From Cladosporium sp. IMV 00045 (Eukaryota; Ascomycota; Dothideomycetes; Cladosporiales; Cladosporiaceae): a stretch of 64,000 bases of DNA. A program made the translations under genes and the position numbers. The stretch lies in contig MSJI02000737.1 in NCBI GenBank assembly GCA_001931905.2, positions 26,911 through 90,910 of the forward strand. Reading direction: 5' to 3'. Shown one piece after another: positions 9,904 to 21,662 of the stretch (within the stretch, counting starts at the first letter, position 1; each line of letters starts with the position of its first letter). A model generated the notes under the pieces. That model worked only from the letters and a program-made list of their open reading frames with translations. It was not told where the DNA came from and made no database searches.

Positions 9904-10361
9904 GTTTGAGGTGGTGGCTGAGTTTTGTCCCGTAATTTTGAGGTTGCAGGTTGATTGGAAGAGGATAGTTGGCTCTACCTCCGGTACGGTTGCGTGATGT
10001 CAAGTGGAAGATGGAAGACCGTTAGTAGTTAAGCGCTTGTACGCGCTTGTATGCGCTAGGAGTATACGCACACGGGCTTACCTTCAAAGGCAACTCCAAT
10101 GATCAACGAAGGATGTCTAATATGTACGACTGAATTGAATTTCATGTATAAACCCACTGCCTGTCAAATAACCTCCCCTACCTCATCCTTCACAATTCAA
10201 AGTCAAACAGACAGCCTCCCCCAACTCACCATTTCAGCTAGCATGGGTATCGTGCAGAAGTGCAAAACAACAACGAAACCTTAAACCCAACAGCAGACGA
10301 CAAGAAAAGAAAGGAAACTCCAACACCTGAACACCGATCCCATCTATCAAAAAATCCCCAA
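9904..10361. other. Intergenic spacer
   Basis: About 460 bp holding the promoter of the small membrane protein and the 3' end of FMP27. No gene seen. Confidence 0.5.
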
Positions 10362-13300
10362 CTAATCTCTCAAAGACCGCAAAAGCTTCTGACCACCGAG
10401 CAGAAGTTTGCTCTTCCTGCTATTCTCCTCTGTTTCGTTGTTTTCACCATTTGCACTGGGCGTAGCAGTGAGGTTGGAGTCCTGCCTCGACCGCTGACTA
10501 AAACCGGTCAAGCGGCGGGAAATGGACGAGGTGCGCGAGCGGTGCGGTGTCTGCAGAGGGTGACGGGTCAGCGTTGCATTCTCTTCAGGAAATTTGCGGT
10601 GTGGTCTTACGTCTGGCGGCTCAAGGTGCCGGCCCGGAGATTGGATTTCGGCAGCAGCACCTTCGACACGCGGTCCGCTCGTGGCAGGCCGATGCTCGCT
10701 ATCCTTGTCTGAAAGCGAAGGGGTGGAATTGAAAGAGACGCTGCGGTTCAGCATGCTAGGTCTCGCAGACGCAGTGGAAGGCCTGCCGTTGGGATAGTCC
10801 ATATCGAAATCGAGGGTGCTGCTGGGCGCGGAAGAGAGGTGGCCAGAGCTATTGTCCTTGAGCAGAGTGCTCATGTTGGCGATTTCGCGCAGACGGCTGA
10901 CTTGCTGCCTGCTCGGCTTGTGGTTGCTGAATTTGTTGCCGACGATGGCACCGGCGTGCGAGATCAGTGCTTTGATGACGTCCCTCTTCAGCTGCAACGC
11001 GAGGTCCAAGTTCGACCAAGTTTTGTTCCGGTACTCGAGCGTGGGCATGCGGAAGACAAGGTCGTGCACGTCTTCGATGTTTCGATGGCCTTTGCCTTTG
11101 TAGCTGAGACACAAGACCATACTAGGGATCTTAACAAAGGCCAACGTCATGTAACTCGAGGCGCGGTTCATCATCTCTGTCAGGTCGTCCGAGCGCTCTT
11201 CGCCTCTCTTCTTATCTTCACTAGAGCGGCGGGAGGCGGCGAAGCGCTTGGCTTTATCTGCTTCGGCATTCTGTCCCTCGCTGCGTGCAGTGTTGACCGA
11301 ACGCTCACTAGGCGATCTTGCCATGGCGGGTGAGAGATTGGTTTGCCCAAGTGCTGCTCTCGAAGGCGCCGATCTAGGATTGAGCTGATTGCGAGACTTG
11401 TCGGAATGTTGGAAGAGACTTCCCAGGCCGTGCAGATTGTGATGAGAAGAACCACCAGAGATGCCTAGTCCACGCGGGTCTGCCTTCTTCTGTTGCTGTT
11501 TCGGCAAGTGTAGCGTGGGCACCAAACGGCGCTCGAGAGAGCCGGCGCCAGTACCATCATTGGTACCCTTTTCTGGTTCTTGGGCTGAAACCGGAACCAT
11601 AAGCTTGTCTGCCTGGTTGTTTTCAGCTGCTTCTTCATCTTCCTCTTCTTGCGGCGGCAACATGTTCCTCACAATGAACGGCGAGAAGCCAGTGCCGTCA
11701 AAAGCGTTACCACCAACCCCGGGGAAGATATATTCAAAAAGCCTCTTTGACACCTCCCGCTCCAACTGTACCTTCAAAGGCACCAGGTCGACTTCGAAAT
11801 AGTCGACAACGGGTATGCCAGCAATGGCGTCTAGCATCAGCCATTGCACGCGGAGCATGTTCGCCGTGCCCGGGTCGTGATAGCCTCTGGGAGGGTCGAC
11901 GTAGGGACCGATGATCTCGGGATAAAGCGCGTCCGGCAGTAAGTTCAACCCGTTGATCCGCCCAATCTCCATACAATTGTAGTTCGATCCGTCGTTGTTG
12001 TCGGTCCTGTCGAACGATGCGTTCTTCAGCTGGAATTCCATGAGCGACTCTCCCTTGTCCCTAATAAGATGCCAGGCGATGTCCTTCGCTGACATGTTGA
12101 GGTGCAGCAAGCCTGCCGCATTTTCTTGATCACGCCTGTCTTCAAGGCGTTGCTGGGCGGTCGTGATGGCTTTCATCATGAAGAAAAGCTCGTCCTCGCA
12201 GCTGGCCAGGTCCTGATCCATTGTGATCCTGTCTTTCCATCCTTGTCGGTCGAGGAACTTCTCATGAACCTGGAACTGCAACTTGATCTCCTCGAGTTGT
12301 CTGATGCGTCCTTGCAACATCTGCACCATCTCCGGCGCACCAGTCAAATCGCTGAAGTCCGAAGCAAGCATGATCTTCTCCAAGCGTTCGCTGCGGGTCT
12401 TCTCCAAGGGCTCGTTGTACAGCAGCAAGTCCATCACGATAATATACAGCGCGAAGTACTGCTCAGAATCGCAAACAGCAATGAACTGCGGGAACTCGAC
12501 CCACACGTGATCCATGCGGTTTTCCGTCTCCTCAGCTCTTTTGGCATTCTTCCCGTCACCACCAGAAACATCGTCGTTATACTTGAGACGCAACGTATTG
12601 TACTTATCGTAACGCAGGCTGGCGGACGTGCGATGCACGACTCTGTTGAAGCCGTACGGATTGTCCTCGAACTCGAACATGATCTCGAGCGGGACCCAGG
12701 GCGGCCAGCAAGTGCCGGCTTTGACGCCGTAGCGATTGCCGGAGTACATGCGCAGGAACTCCGTGGAGAAAGTCTTCGTGCTGGTGACGAACATCTGCAA
12801 GCTGTCCATTGCGGCGGTGAAGCGGCGCTGCACCAGTCCGCTGACTTCGTCATTGACTCTGTCCTTGTCCATGATCTGGACGACCTTCAGCTGCATTCCC
12901 TTGGCGGTGACGAGCACGGCAGCTTTGGGGTTCTTTTCGCTTTGCAGCTGGATCTGAGGCGCGATCAGGCGGAAATGATAGGTGTTGAGAGGCGTGAACT
13001 CATGCGAGATCTCATCAGTCGGACCACTGGTACCAGGCTTCTGCTCTTCTTGCTCATTGTCAGGATCATCCGCGCTGACATATTCACGTCCATCACGGAG
13101 CAGTTCCTCAATGCGATCCTGAACCGTGACATCGTCGTCCGCCTCCGGCGAGCCCGGCCCTTGCGTTGCCCAGGATTTCTCACGAGACGGAGCCGATGAT
13201 CCATCCTTCTTCTTCTGCTCTTCCAGAATGTCTACTATGAATTTGACGGCGCGTTGGGACATGTAGTAAACAAAACCTCGCCGCTGGCCATTCTGGTGGA

Positions 13301-16300
13301 TATAGCGCAGGATGATGTTTCGCAGAGAATTGTTCCACTTGATCTGCGGATTGTGCACGATGAAACGGTTGTTGAAGTCGCTCGTGTAGTCTGCCAGCGG
13401 CGCGGAGTCCATGCGCTGCATTTCAGGATCAGCCAGTGGCGTGGGCGTGTTTTCGTAAGCTTCGTAGAACTCATCTGCAGTCTCCAGCTCAGGCACCGCA
13501 GCGGGATCGTCGTGCTCGAGTCGTTCGGTCAAAGCATCGAGCATGTCTTTCAAGAATTTCTGCTTTTGTTTGAGATGTTCACCGTGAGAGCGAATCGTTT
13601 CCATCTTGGTCTCTGCCGCGCGACTGTCTTGTTCAATCGACTTGACCATCCTGAGGTGCTGATCGTCCAACGCGTTCTCATTCTCCTCACGTTGCGCCTT
13701 GAGCGATTGCAATCGACTGCTGATCAGCTCTGCTTGCACGCGTCGAGGATCATTCTTGCCGGACATAACGCAATAATGCGTAAGTTCGTCGCCAAACGGA
13801 CTGGACCTCGTCGTATCGCCAGAGACCGAATCTCCATGATCCGTTTGGCGGAAGTAAGTGAACCGAGGAGCATACCCAAGCGGCAAGATCTTGGTCTCTG
13901 GGTCAGACTCCGCGGGTAGAATCCAGTCCAGCTCGACGAAATCGTCCATGTCGATCCACGTGAAATCATTGTCAGGAATCGTGAATTTCGACAAATTGAC
14001 TTGTGGTGTCTGGCCGTGGAACGAAGCCAGCATTTCGTCCGTAGCCTTGTCCATCTCCTTGGCACTTGTGCCTGTTATGCTGGCAGAAACTGCACGCAAG
14101 TCCGCGGAGATGAAGTCGACCTGAGCTTGGTTGATCCGCATGCCGCTGGACCGCTTTGCGTCTGCGTCCTCGTGTCCTTTGATGTCGAAGAACTCTCTTC
14201 GTTGATGCAGATCGAGCATGAAGCTGTCGAGTTTCATCTTCAGCCCTGTTGCGGACACCGTGGTGTCGTCCACGTACTCCTCGGCATCCTTGTGTTTGTA
14301 CAAGTGGCTGACGAACAGAGGCGAGAACAACAGGTTATACTTAATAGTAGCGATGTGTCGACCGAACTTCTTGCTCTTCTTTTGCGTCATGCCCCACAAT
14401 GGTCCTTGCCTCACGGGTAAGGACATGACACCCGAAAACATCGACCACCAGCTGAAGAAGTGTGAGAAGAATCTAGGCGTGAAGTGCAATGAGTTGTAGT
14501 TGCTCGACGGTTTCAGGTTCGACACCGACCAATCTCTGTTGTGAGGCGCAGCCACTGCGATTGACATGTGGATGTGGTGGCTTCGGAAATCGCGGAAAGC
14601 GTCATACTCCCCGCCTGGCGGCGCTTTTGCGAAGTCTGGATGCTTGAGAACAACGTCGTAATGAGGCTTAAACTTGAAAGTACGAGAGCCGTCGGGAAGA
14701 TCCCTCTCGAACATCAAGCCAGCCATCCAGCGCACATTACCAGAGAGCTTCATCACAACCTTCTTGAAGACAGCATCGCGCTTGCTAATGCTGTTGGACG
14801 CAGAACTGTTATCATCGCCCTGATCTTGCTCCGCAGCATGACGAGCGTACTTGTTGAAATCGGGCACAGCCAAAATATAGTCGCCGCTATCGACCGTCAT
14901 GAACTGGCGAGGGTCGTCATGCTGCCCGATGTTCCATCGAACATCATTGCGCCAGACCATCACTAAACCAGCGCCGTCGCCTGTGACGACGTAAGGATCG
15001 CGAGAGCCTTTCAGTACAAGATGGACGTCTCCATCGCCCTTCCAAGCAACGTTAACGCGCGAGTGGAAGCTCAACCGAATCTTGTCCCAGAAGCCGACTC
15101 TATCAGACGTGTCTATCGGGGGCTTCGTGAAGCCTTCAATGCACTGCATTGCATCCTGAATGGCTGGCTGGTACGACGTGCCCCACGTGATCTTCGTCGG
15201 CTGGCTCGTGTGGATTTCAAACTTCATGTTCGAATAAGTCTTGACTGGCGAAATTGTGCGCCGCACGTTGAATGAGAAGGGGTCTTTGCGCCCGTGGCCC
15301 ATCTTCTCCTTGGGGATGACGACGATGTTGACTTCTTTCTGCGACTCGAAGTCTCTGAACTCCTCCGCGATGACGAAGTCGGTCTTCAGCGACAGCGACG
15401 GCAGTCGCGGAGATTGTCCATTTGCCAGAGACGGGACGTGAATCAGCGGTAGCGGGTAGTCTCGGAGTTGGAAGCGTGCCTCTCCCGTAGTCACTTGGAG
15501 ATGCATTGGTACGAGAAGACCGTACTTCATATCATACGGCATGCCCTTTCCAATGTCATGTAGGAATGTTGGGAATTCTTCTACAGGGAAGGAAGGCTTG
15601 TCGACCGTGATGGCAAGATCATGCATGGTGATAGCAAGCAGAGCAGGCCTTTGTGACATGGCGACGATTGGCTCATCCTGCTCTATTCCATCAGGGATGT
15701 CATCCGAGGCATAGAAGCTCGAACGGATATCTTTGATTGCATTCCGCTGGAAGTCAAGGGTGCGGTCGATGCGAGCTTTCCACGTGTCGGCATTCAATCG
15801 GTGAAGTCTCTCGCGCGCTTGGTCGATACTCAATTGCGAGGTATCGCTGATGCCACACTTTCCTTCGGCATCGTAGCGCATCTTTCTCCGTCCGGTGCGT
15901 GGACCGCTTGAATCAGATGTCGGGTGTGCGCTATTGCTTCTCTTCCTGACCTCATCAAGTCGCGTGGTAGATCTCGAGCGGCTAGCTGGATGCGTCGAGC
16001 GCGCTCTGCGAGAATCAGTACGCACATTGCGTTTGAGCCTCTTCTCTTTTGCTCTGAACAGCTCTTCTCTGGCCAGCCTCTGCTTTTGCTCGAGTAGACC
16101 GGCCCGGTATATGGCGCCTAACTTCCATTCAAAACTGCTGTCCTCGACTTCAAACATCAACAACTGCGTACGTAGCGATATGCGAGGCACGATCTTCGGC
16201 CCCTCAGGCTCCTTCATTAAGACATCATCCATGTTTCCTGTCGCAAAGTGATGCTGCAACTGTTTGGTGGTCTTGATGATATTGGTGACATTGTCGAAGA

Positions 16301-19200
16301 TGCTGTGCACCAGCAGTTGATGGGGCACACCAATGCGGATGGTGTCCATAGCCAAGTCCACCGACTTCTCGGTCACCGTTTGACTCCCGTGCCTACGTTT
16401 GATATCCCGCAGATCCAACCGTGGCGATTTGATACTGACAATTCTACTCCAAGCAGACTTGGTGCTTGGAGCGCGAACGTACAGCCGCATTAGGCGGTTT
16501 CGGAAGAATGCACTCGCCCAGCGATGCTGACCAGCTTCGAAGCTGAAAATCTGGAGCATCATGGGAGGGTCAGCAGGCAGCGTCGCTTTGATCTGTATAA
16601 GCGACGCTTTGAAATCAACCGTCGTAATCTCATGTCTCGCCACTTCTTCTGCGCTTGAGAAAGAACCAGGAACTTGCAGGCTGGAGCGTTTCCTCGGCGG
16701 CGCAGGTCGCACAGGGGCTTCTTTGACTCCATCGTGATGCAAGAACGTCCGTTTGACCACCATAATAGCCACACCCATAGCGAAATGATTGTACAAAGAG
16801 TAATGCAGGAGCAAACTCTTGGCGTAAGAATTGACGTGGAAAATCGGACCGTGGGCATCGGTCGAAGTTGAGAAGGCGGTCTCAAAGCGCGGAAGGGACA
16901 TAAAGGGGTCCGGCTCTGCTTCATTGACAGAATCAATTATCAATCCATCGAGATTCTGCAGATGGATCGTCAAGCGCCTGCCATCCGTCGCATTTTGCTT
17001 CCTCTTCTTGGGCGACACAGATCTCGCGGGAGACTGGGATGATCTGTCCATGCTCATGGCTACGCGACTACTAGATCTGCGCCGGTGATCCACTTGCGGT
17101 GCATCGTCACGGTTGGCTTTGTACTCCACGATCCATGTCTCCAGTTCCAAGCCAAAACCACGAGTATCTTGAGAGACCTGCTCGTCCACGCCAGCCAGTT
17201 GAAGACCAAACTCGTGCCCCTCAAGTCGGAACTGCTGCAGCCAATCGGGCATTCTCCGCAAGAAACTGAGCTGAGGTTGTTCCTCGCGTTTAGACGATTT
17301 GAGGACATTCTTCCTCAGCTGTTTCACAATCTGCCGGACACCTTCGCAGATATCCGGTCTCACCAGGTAGATTGTCAGTGTCTGGAATCGACCGAAAGCG
17401 GTGACTGTGGCGCCAGGAATGGCGTTCATGTCCATCTTGAACTCGACGGTGTCGCTATGCATCAGATCGTGGCGCTCGCCAGCCGCTGTCTGGTAATACA
17501 GCTGGTGTGACGTATGGCGATAATTAGACGCCAGACTATAATGCAAGTGATCGCCAGGGGAATGCGACGACTCGACCTCCAGAGACATTGATGATACCGA
17601 GGAAATCAGCAGATCATAGTCGTCCGCATCGGCTTTTTTGTCCATAGGTGGCAGAGAAACTCGAATGACAGGCTCTTGAATGGAAAGCTTGACATTGGCC
17701 TTTGGCAGAAGCTGAGAGATGATGCGATGGCTATTAGACTTCCCATCCTGTCTCGAAGCGCCTGATTTCGGCTTGTTGAGCATCTGCAGCACGAGAGGAA
17801 GATGCTTTGGGTCCAAATCAATAGATGGTGACGTGCAGACGAAGTTTGCATAAAGAATATTGGAGTTGCGCTCGCCTGCGCTGTCGTTCTTGGAGTAATG
17901 AAGGGTCCTCGCAGGTAGAGTAGTCTTCACCGTCGCCGTGATCATCGGAACATAGACCATCCTCTCAGGTCGTTCATGGCCATCATCGATACCAGCCGAG
18001 ATGGAAATAGCAGTCAAAAGGCCCTGGTGGGCCACATCGTCTCTCGAGAAATACATCCGATGGGCTGGCGTCTTCGAGTCCAAACGCAAGATGTCCATTC
18101 CCACCTCTTTCATGGCCAGGTTGAAAAAGACGTCCTTCCCACTCTCGGCCTTGACAGAAAGTTTCTTCGAGAATCCCAAGAAACTCACGGCTAGTTGGAC
18201 TTCATGAATACCGCGCAGAATCGATGCAATGAACGCTCTCGAGTCCGAAACAGTCTGCACGATCCGCTCTTCTCGACTTCCAGGCTGCTCCATCTCGTCC
18301 AAGGCGTCGGACAATGAGATGTCCTTTGGACTCGTCCCGTGCGATTGCGCATATCTGCCACGGATCAGGTCTGCGCTCTTCTTTGCGTGCTCAATATCAT
18401 CATATGGCACATTGAGTCGCCCAAGCTTGAACGAAATCGAAGCATCTCTGAGACCCTGCAGTTCCCTGTATAGCAATCCATGAATATTCAGAGCGCAGTA
18501 ATCCAAAACCTCAGTCGAACCCCTTCCCTTCCGGCGTGAAAAGAACGCTTCGAATGATCGACTTCCACTCAGCCGGACGCTGAGTCTCCGGCTTGCTCTG
18601 ATGGTGCTGAAACAGTCTGCTTCGATCCACGGTCTGACTTCTCGTATCCACCGACAGCGTCACGCGCTCAACCCACAAACATCCCACTCCAACGATATTC
18701 ACCTCCGCCGCGTCGGCGACGAGATCGACCAGCCTGAGCCAGTGGATCTTGCCGTGTAATTTCTTGATCTTCTCCTTGACCTCGGTCAACTGCCTCCAAA
18801 GCTTCCCATGGCCCTCGTCGGCATCTTCTCCCTCCCCTCCCTTTCCGTCCAAAGATCCATTGGCCTTCCCCGCCGCGCCGTTTGAATGCTTGAAACCCTC
18901 GTTGCGCGCGCTCTTCGCTTCCCCGAGCGCTTTGAGATCCACTGTGACGCACAGCTCGGTCACGACCAGGCTGCACCAGGTAGGGAGGGCGAAGGTGGGG
19001 CGGTGCGGCGAGATGCCCACGCCGCGAATGGTGACTTTGATGCCATGGCGGGGGGAGAAGGCGATGCGCCGGAAGCCAGAGTAGCCGACACGCTGGATGG
19101 AGACGCCGGTGATGACGCGCAGGACGGCGAAGACGATGAAGGTGAGCAGGTAGGCGAGGACGACAAGTCCTACGAGGAAGGAGGCGGTCGGCACAGGCAT
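10362..19200 (-). CDS. FMP27: FMP27/Hobbit-type bridge-like lipid transfer protein, interrupted by one frameshift
   Basis: Very large protein, about 2,945 residues once one base is discounted, within the usual size of filamentous-fungal FMP27. The family (BLTP2/Hobbit/FMP27) forms a hydrophobic groove that moves lipids at ER contact sites. Seen here: an N-terminal membrane anchor after ATG 19200 (MPVPTASFLVGLVVLAYLL), the GFWDK motif encoded near 15079-15093, the WPPW motif near 12697-12708, coiled-coil Gln/Glu/Lys stretches, and a Ser/Arg-rich disordered C-terminal tail. No introns. The upstream frame stops at 18511-18513 and the downstream frame carries on from the same point. The pieces join as EGKG then STEVLDYC if one G of the GGGG run (18520-18523) is skipped, and the total length of 8,839 nt is one base over a multiple of three. 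An intron cannot explain this, because the gap is too small. Confidence 0.9.
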
Positions 19201-20183
19201 GCTGGTGGTGCTGGTGTTATTGCTGGTGCTGGCGCCATTCAGCTGCGCGTGCAACGGCGCGAGGGCTGGGCTCGACGAGTTATTCTTGACTGGCGCAGCA
19301 TGTCCCTCGGTAGGAATGTGTACTGAAGAGGCCAGTACGCGGTTCGGTAGGTGGTTGTCGTATTCCGAGTCTTGGTGGGTAGTTTAGACGTGGTTTCTCC
19401 GCGGTGAGCTTTAATTGATGGTTGTAGGTGTGAGAAGCAATCACCACGAGGATTTGCTTTGTCGTTGATTAGCAATGCAACAATCCAGCCAAAGGGAGTA
19501 GTAACACGAGATGGCCTCGAACAATTAAACTAAACAGGCCGAGAGCCGGATCGCTGGATGATCGTCGTCCTCCTTCAGGTGCTACCGGACACACGCGGAA
19601 TGCGCGAGTGAACGTTGAACGCTTGATGGCAGTTTGAAGAAGTATGTAGAAGCTTAGCGCTTTTGGATTCACATTTCGGCCATGGTATACGACATACTTT
19701 TGTGAAATTATCAATCGAGCAGATCGAACAAACTCCACCATCTCTCCACATCAGCGATGCTCGGCGACGTCAGCATCCGGTCTCTGAGGGCATCCAGACT
19801 GTGCGGTGTGGAGCGCATGAGGAGGGTCAAAGCCGTGAGGCATAAGACGCCATTGAAGTGGAAACCATCAAAAGCCGGTAGACGTGAATCATGAAGAAGC
19901 TCAAATATCATAGCTACATGTATAAAGAGTCTAATGTATGCTTGGTGATGTGTGATGTGAAAGAGAGAGAGCACTGCATTGACGCACTGTCTATCTGTCG
20001 CATGCTCGTCTTCAACCATCCCGCCTTGCCCATGCTGAATGTCATCACCCGGTTGTTTGAAACGCCGATATAACGCCACTTATGCTCCTAAGAACGCTCA
20101 TGGCCATTTATGAAAAGAGAGAAACCGCCGCGTCCCGTGCCTGCGTGCATACGATTGCACACATTACACTCCGTCTATGCAGT
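19201..20183. other. Intergenic, with one doubtful frame
   Basis: About 980 bp between the CSN5 3' end and the FMP27 start. An open frame on the minus strand (19711-20079) lacks an ATG start but its last 50 residues (for example DGFHFNGVLCLTALTLLMR) look protein-like. I leave it uncalled as a gene. Confidence 0.4.
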
Positions 20184-20214
20184 CTATGCAGCCTTCGCAT
20201 CAGCCATAGGCTCG

Positions 20215-20254
<40 letters not shown>

Positions 20255-21337
20255 CATTCGTTTCGACCGCACTCGCCGCCTCATCAATAACAGCCGCGCT
20301 GCCGAAGAGTTTCTCCTTAACCATAGCAGCCATGAGACCGCTCTTCTCTTCATTCGCGATCTTCTCCGCCGTCGTGACAACCTTAGCCATAGCCTCATCC
20401 CCACCCTTCTTCTTCAAAGGCTGCATCGGACCCATGCCCGCGCGCTGCTTCTGCCCGTCCTGCACTTGCTTGATCTTACCCGCCAGATCCTGGATTTGGC
20501 GCGTGCCGTACTCGCGGTTGGCGAAGAGTGGCGACGCAGACAGCGTTTGCACCCAGTACTTGTTCCACAGGGCTTCGAGGAGCTTGCTGTCGAGCGTAGA
20601 TTTGTAATGTGAAACTTCGAGACTGTAGTAGCGGTTGGCGTGCGCGCCGAAATCCTGCGCCTTCGCCAGCGGCACCGCTGCCATGCCTTCCGCCGCGGAC
20701 TCTTGGCCCACGGGCTTGTAGCCTTCGGGGTATGTTCTGAACGCGCCGATTTCCACCTTGCCTGCGCTGATGGTGCGGTCCGGGTCGATGACGACGGCGA
20801 GGAAGGGATCTTGGAACATTTGCTGCGTGGCCTCGGTTTGCACGTCGATGCCCGAGAGCCAGCAACCGTAGCCCGGGTGGCTGTGGTACCAACCCACTGC
20901 GTTCTCCATCTGGCCGGCAGCTCGTGATTGTGCTAGGAATTCCACCATGTACTCGTCCGCTTCTGACTGTGCGTTGACTCTTGTCTCCGTTCCCTCTACC
21001 GGCAGTCGCAGCGCATCCGTCACGATGAATGTCTCGTGCTGTACGTAGCCCAGCATCAGGCCCATGACTTCCAGGTTACCGCCGGATCGCGCGTGCATGA
21101 CCATCTTGATGAGCGCTACCGCGGATATGCGAACGTATTTGAAGTGGTTGGGGTCGGTGCGCCATGGTTTTGCGTCTTGGATCTTCTTCTGGTCTTGTGG
21201 ATTGAAGGCGTAGAGGGCATCGCGGTGGGTGTCTGTGAGCTTGATGGCGTTCTCGACCTCTGCATTGCGTTTGTCAGTCTTGTGTGTCTAGAGTCTCGGA
21301 AATGAGAATCATTACCCCAGGCCTTTAATGCATCCAT
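20184..21337 (-). CDS. CSN5: COP9 signalosome subunit 5 (deneddylase)
   Basis: JAB1/MPN+ zinc metalloprotease that removes NEDD8 from cullins and so cycles SCF-type ubiquitin ligases; nuclear/cytoplasmic COP9 complex. Two exons: 21316-21337 and 20184-21259, with a 56-nt intron (GTAATG donor, ACTGAC branch, GCAG acceptor) splitting a Glu codon. The protein has 365 residues and starts [20 protein letters not shown], typical for CSN5. The full JAMM motif is present: H133-S-H135 (in [10 protein letters not shown]), S143 and D146, with the upstream EVMGLMLGY carrying the catalytic Glu. The C-terminus has a poly-Gln tract of about 12 residues near [10 protein letters not shown], outside the conserved fold. 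Confidence 0.95.
20219..20254 (-). repeat. CAG (poly-Gln) microsatellite in CSN5
   Basis: About 12 uninterrupted CTG triplets on the plus strand, read as CAG/Gln in CSN5. It sits in the disordered C-terminal tail, so length change should be tolerated. Confidence 0.85.
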
Positions 21338-21662
21338 TTTGAATGTTCAACGTTATGTTCGTTGTGAGAGTGTTGCATTCAATGGACGTGCTGTTTGGCT
21401 AGAAGCTCCAAGTCAAGCGGGGCCGGTGAGGCACTTCAAGGCAGCACTGCGTCACTGAAGTCGCTGGGACGAAACATGTGAAAGTCCAGACGACTGGAAC
21501 CATTCACTTCACTCGAGACAAAGTACATGTACATGTCGGTGAATCATGATCATGCAATTCAATCGAGTCGGATTTCAAATAAACGCCAGATTAAATCGAA
21601 CGATTTAGCCTGTAAAAATTCATCATATACACAAACGTCTAATAAAAGCCATATACAAACAT
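21338..21662. other. Intergenic spacer
   Basis: CSN5 promoter and FAT1 3' end; no gene seen. Confidence 0.5.

Noticed and set aside
12102..13199. 365-codon plus-strand frame inside FMP27
   Set aside because: Antisense shadow of a conserved coding region; a long antisense frame is expected from codon bias.
18511..18523. An intron joining the two FMP27 frames
   Set aside because: The only GT-AG pair between them would make an 11-nt intron, which cannot be spliced.
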